A stretch of 53,803 nucleotides of DNA from Vibrio sp. Isolate32 (GTDB taxonomy: Bacteria; Pseudomonadota; Gammaproteobacteria; Enterobacterales; Vibrionaceae), in assembly GCF_022397955.1 (NCBI RefSeq), contig NZ_JAKEUQ010000007.1:92414-146216 (forward strand), written 5' to 3'. Of this stretch, positions 53,174-53,803 are shown piece after piece (positions within the stretch are counted from its first letter, which is position 1; each line of letters begins with the position of its first letter). The notes under the pieces were generated by a model, which did not search any database, had not been told where the DNA came from, and saw only the letters and a program-made list of their open reading frames with translations. A program made the translations under genes and the position numbers.

Positions 53174-53803
53174 ATGACTAATCCAACTAAAACCGATCGT
53201 ACAGTCACGATCGGCAGCTATATCGCACTCGCGTTCGCGATTGTATTCTTTTCAGGCTTAATGCAGTCCAATGAATGGTATGGAGTGTTCGATTTTACAA
53301 CGCTCAACGGTTCATTCGGTAAGGTCGCTTACGATGTGAGTGAAACGGCCGATGGTATTCAAGCGGCAACGACGTCACTGCGTGGTAAAGGCGGTAGTGG
53401 TGCTCGCGACGGTTTCATTTTTGCTTTGACACTTATTCCGACCGTGATGTTTGCTTTGGGTATGATCAACGTACTTGAGCACTACGGTGCACTGGATGCG
53501 GCTCGTAAACTGCTTACTCCACTACTTCGTCCTCTTATGGGTATTCCTGGTAACTCAGGCTTGGCACTGATCGCTTCTTTGCAAAGTACCGATGCAGGTG
53601 CCGCGATGACACGTCAGCTTAAAGATGAAGGGCATCTAACCAAGCGCGAAACAGATGTCTTTACCATGTTCCAATTCACCGCAGGTGCGGCGATCGTTAA
53701 CTTCTTCTCGTCTGGCGCTGTGCTATTTACTCTAACTGCAATGGACGGTTCTCTCGCGGTAACATCATCTATTGGTCTTGCTGTGGCGGTGATGTTCATC
53801 TTT
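53174..53803 (+). CDS. Nucleoside-recognition (Gate) domain membrane protein, 5' part
   Basis: The gene runs off the window; 210 codons are visible. It encodes an inner-membrane protein of the nucleoside-recognition/Gate domain group (YjiH/SpmA-like). After a short hydrophilic start comes a first helix (YIALAFAIVFFSGLMQSNEW), then GFIFALTLIPTVMFALGMIN, and the domain core TPLLRPLMGIPGNSGLALIA followed by SLQSTDAGAAMTRQL. Its usual partner, a YjiG-like protein, would follow outside the window. The substrate is not known. AGGTCCTT precedes the ATG. Confidence 0.85.
   Translation, partial: MTNPTKTDRTVTIGSYIALAFAIVFFSGLMQSNEWYGVFDFTTLNGSFGKVAYDVSETADGIQAATTSLRGKGGSGARDGFIFALTLIPTVMFALGMINVLEHYGALDAARKLLTPLLRPLMGIPGNSGLALIASLQSTDAGAAMTRQLKDEGHLTKRETDVFTMFQFTAGAAIVNFFSSGAVLFTLTAMDGSLAVTSSIGLAVAVMFIF

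Noticed and set aside
1..53803. CRISPR array, tRNA or rRNA genes, prophage or integron attachment sites
   Set aside because: No regularly spaced repeats with unique spacers, no cloverleaf-like sequence and no integrase were seen on reading both strands. The only tandem repeat is the 20-base set at 11441-11520.

Overview
The window reads as chromosomal DNA of a marine gammaproteobacterium, most likely a Vibrio. This rests on moderate base composition and a typical Vibrionaceae gene set: CtlX-type hydrolase, EptA-type transferase, NhaD, the maoP/hdfR divergent pair, and chitin-related catabolism. The species cannot be named from the sequence alone.

Layout. 1-775 is the 3' part of a frameshifted ISL3-type transposase. 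1255-5157 is a glutamine/glutamate acid-resistance set (antiporter, glutaminase, glutamate decarboxylase), followed by a TRIC-type channel protein and a beta-hydroxyacid dehydrogenase. 7203-9364 is a small decaying cassette: a LysR regulator with a damaged start faces a frameshifted DUF1254 gene across two T-N11-A boxes, bracketed by two mirror-image terminators. 10781-17566 is a seven-gene envelope block: periplasmic repeat protein, MacB/LolCDE-like ATPase and permease, LolA-like carrier, outer-membrane barrel candidate, LytS-type kinase and LytTR regulator. An M16 peptidase lipoprotein follows.

20739-30505 is mixed: a truncated acetyltransferase, a lipase-like hydrolase, ctlX, an ABC exporter, a DUF445 protein, an Lrp regulator, two small genes, eptA and an OmpA-like barrel. 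30695-31233 is a frameshifted isochorismatase.

31230-42416 is the most informative region. It holds an RpiR regulator, a fold-type III PLP deaminase, an N-acyl-D-amino-acid deacylase, RidA, a sodium:solute symporter, KDG kinase, KDPG aldolase, a KdgM-type porin (frameshifted) and a periplasmic GH20 hexosaminidase with an unusual insert. The order of activities matches the oxidative chitin pathway described in marine Pseudoalteromonas. There, C1-oxidised chitooligosaccharides yield GlcNAc1A, which is deacetylated, deaminated to KDG, phosphorylated and cleaved. A DctB/DctD-like two-component pair follows.

The right end holds an IS200-like transposase relic, maoP/hdfR, an Ada-AlkA fusion next to ogt (alkylation repair), a small lipoprotein, nhaD and the start of a nucleoside-recognition-domain membrane protein.

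At least four genes (transposase, DUF1254, isochorismatase, KdgM) are each broken by what looks like one missing base. This pattern should be tested as sequencing error before it is read as biology.
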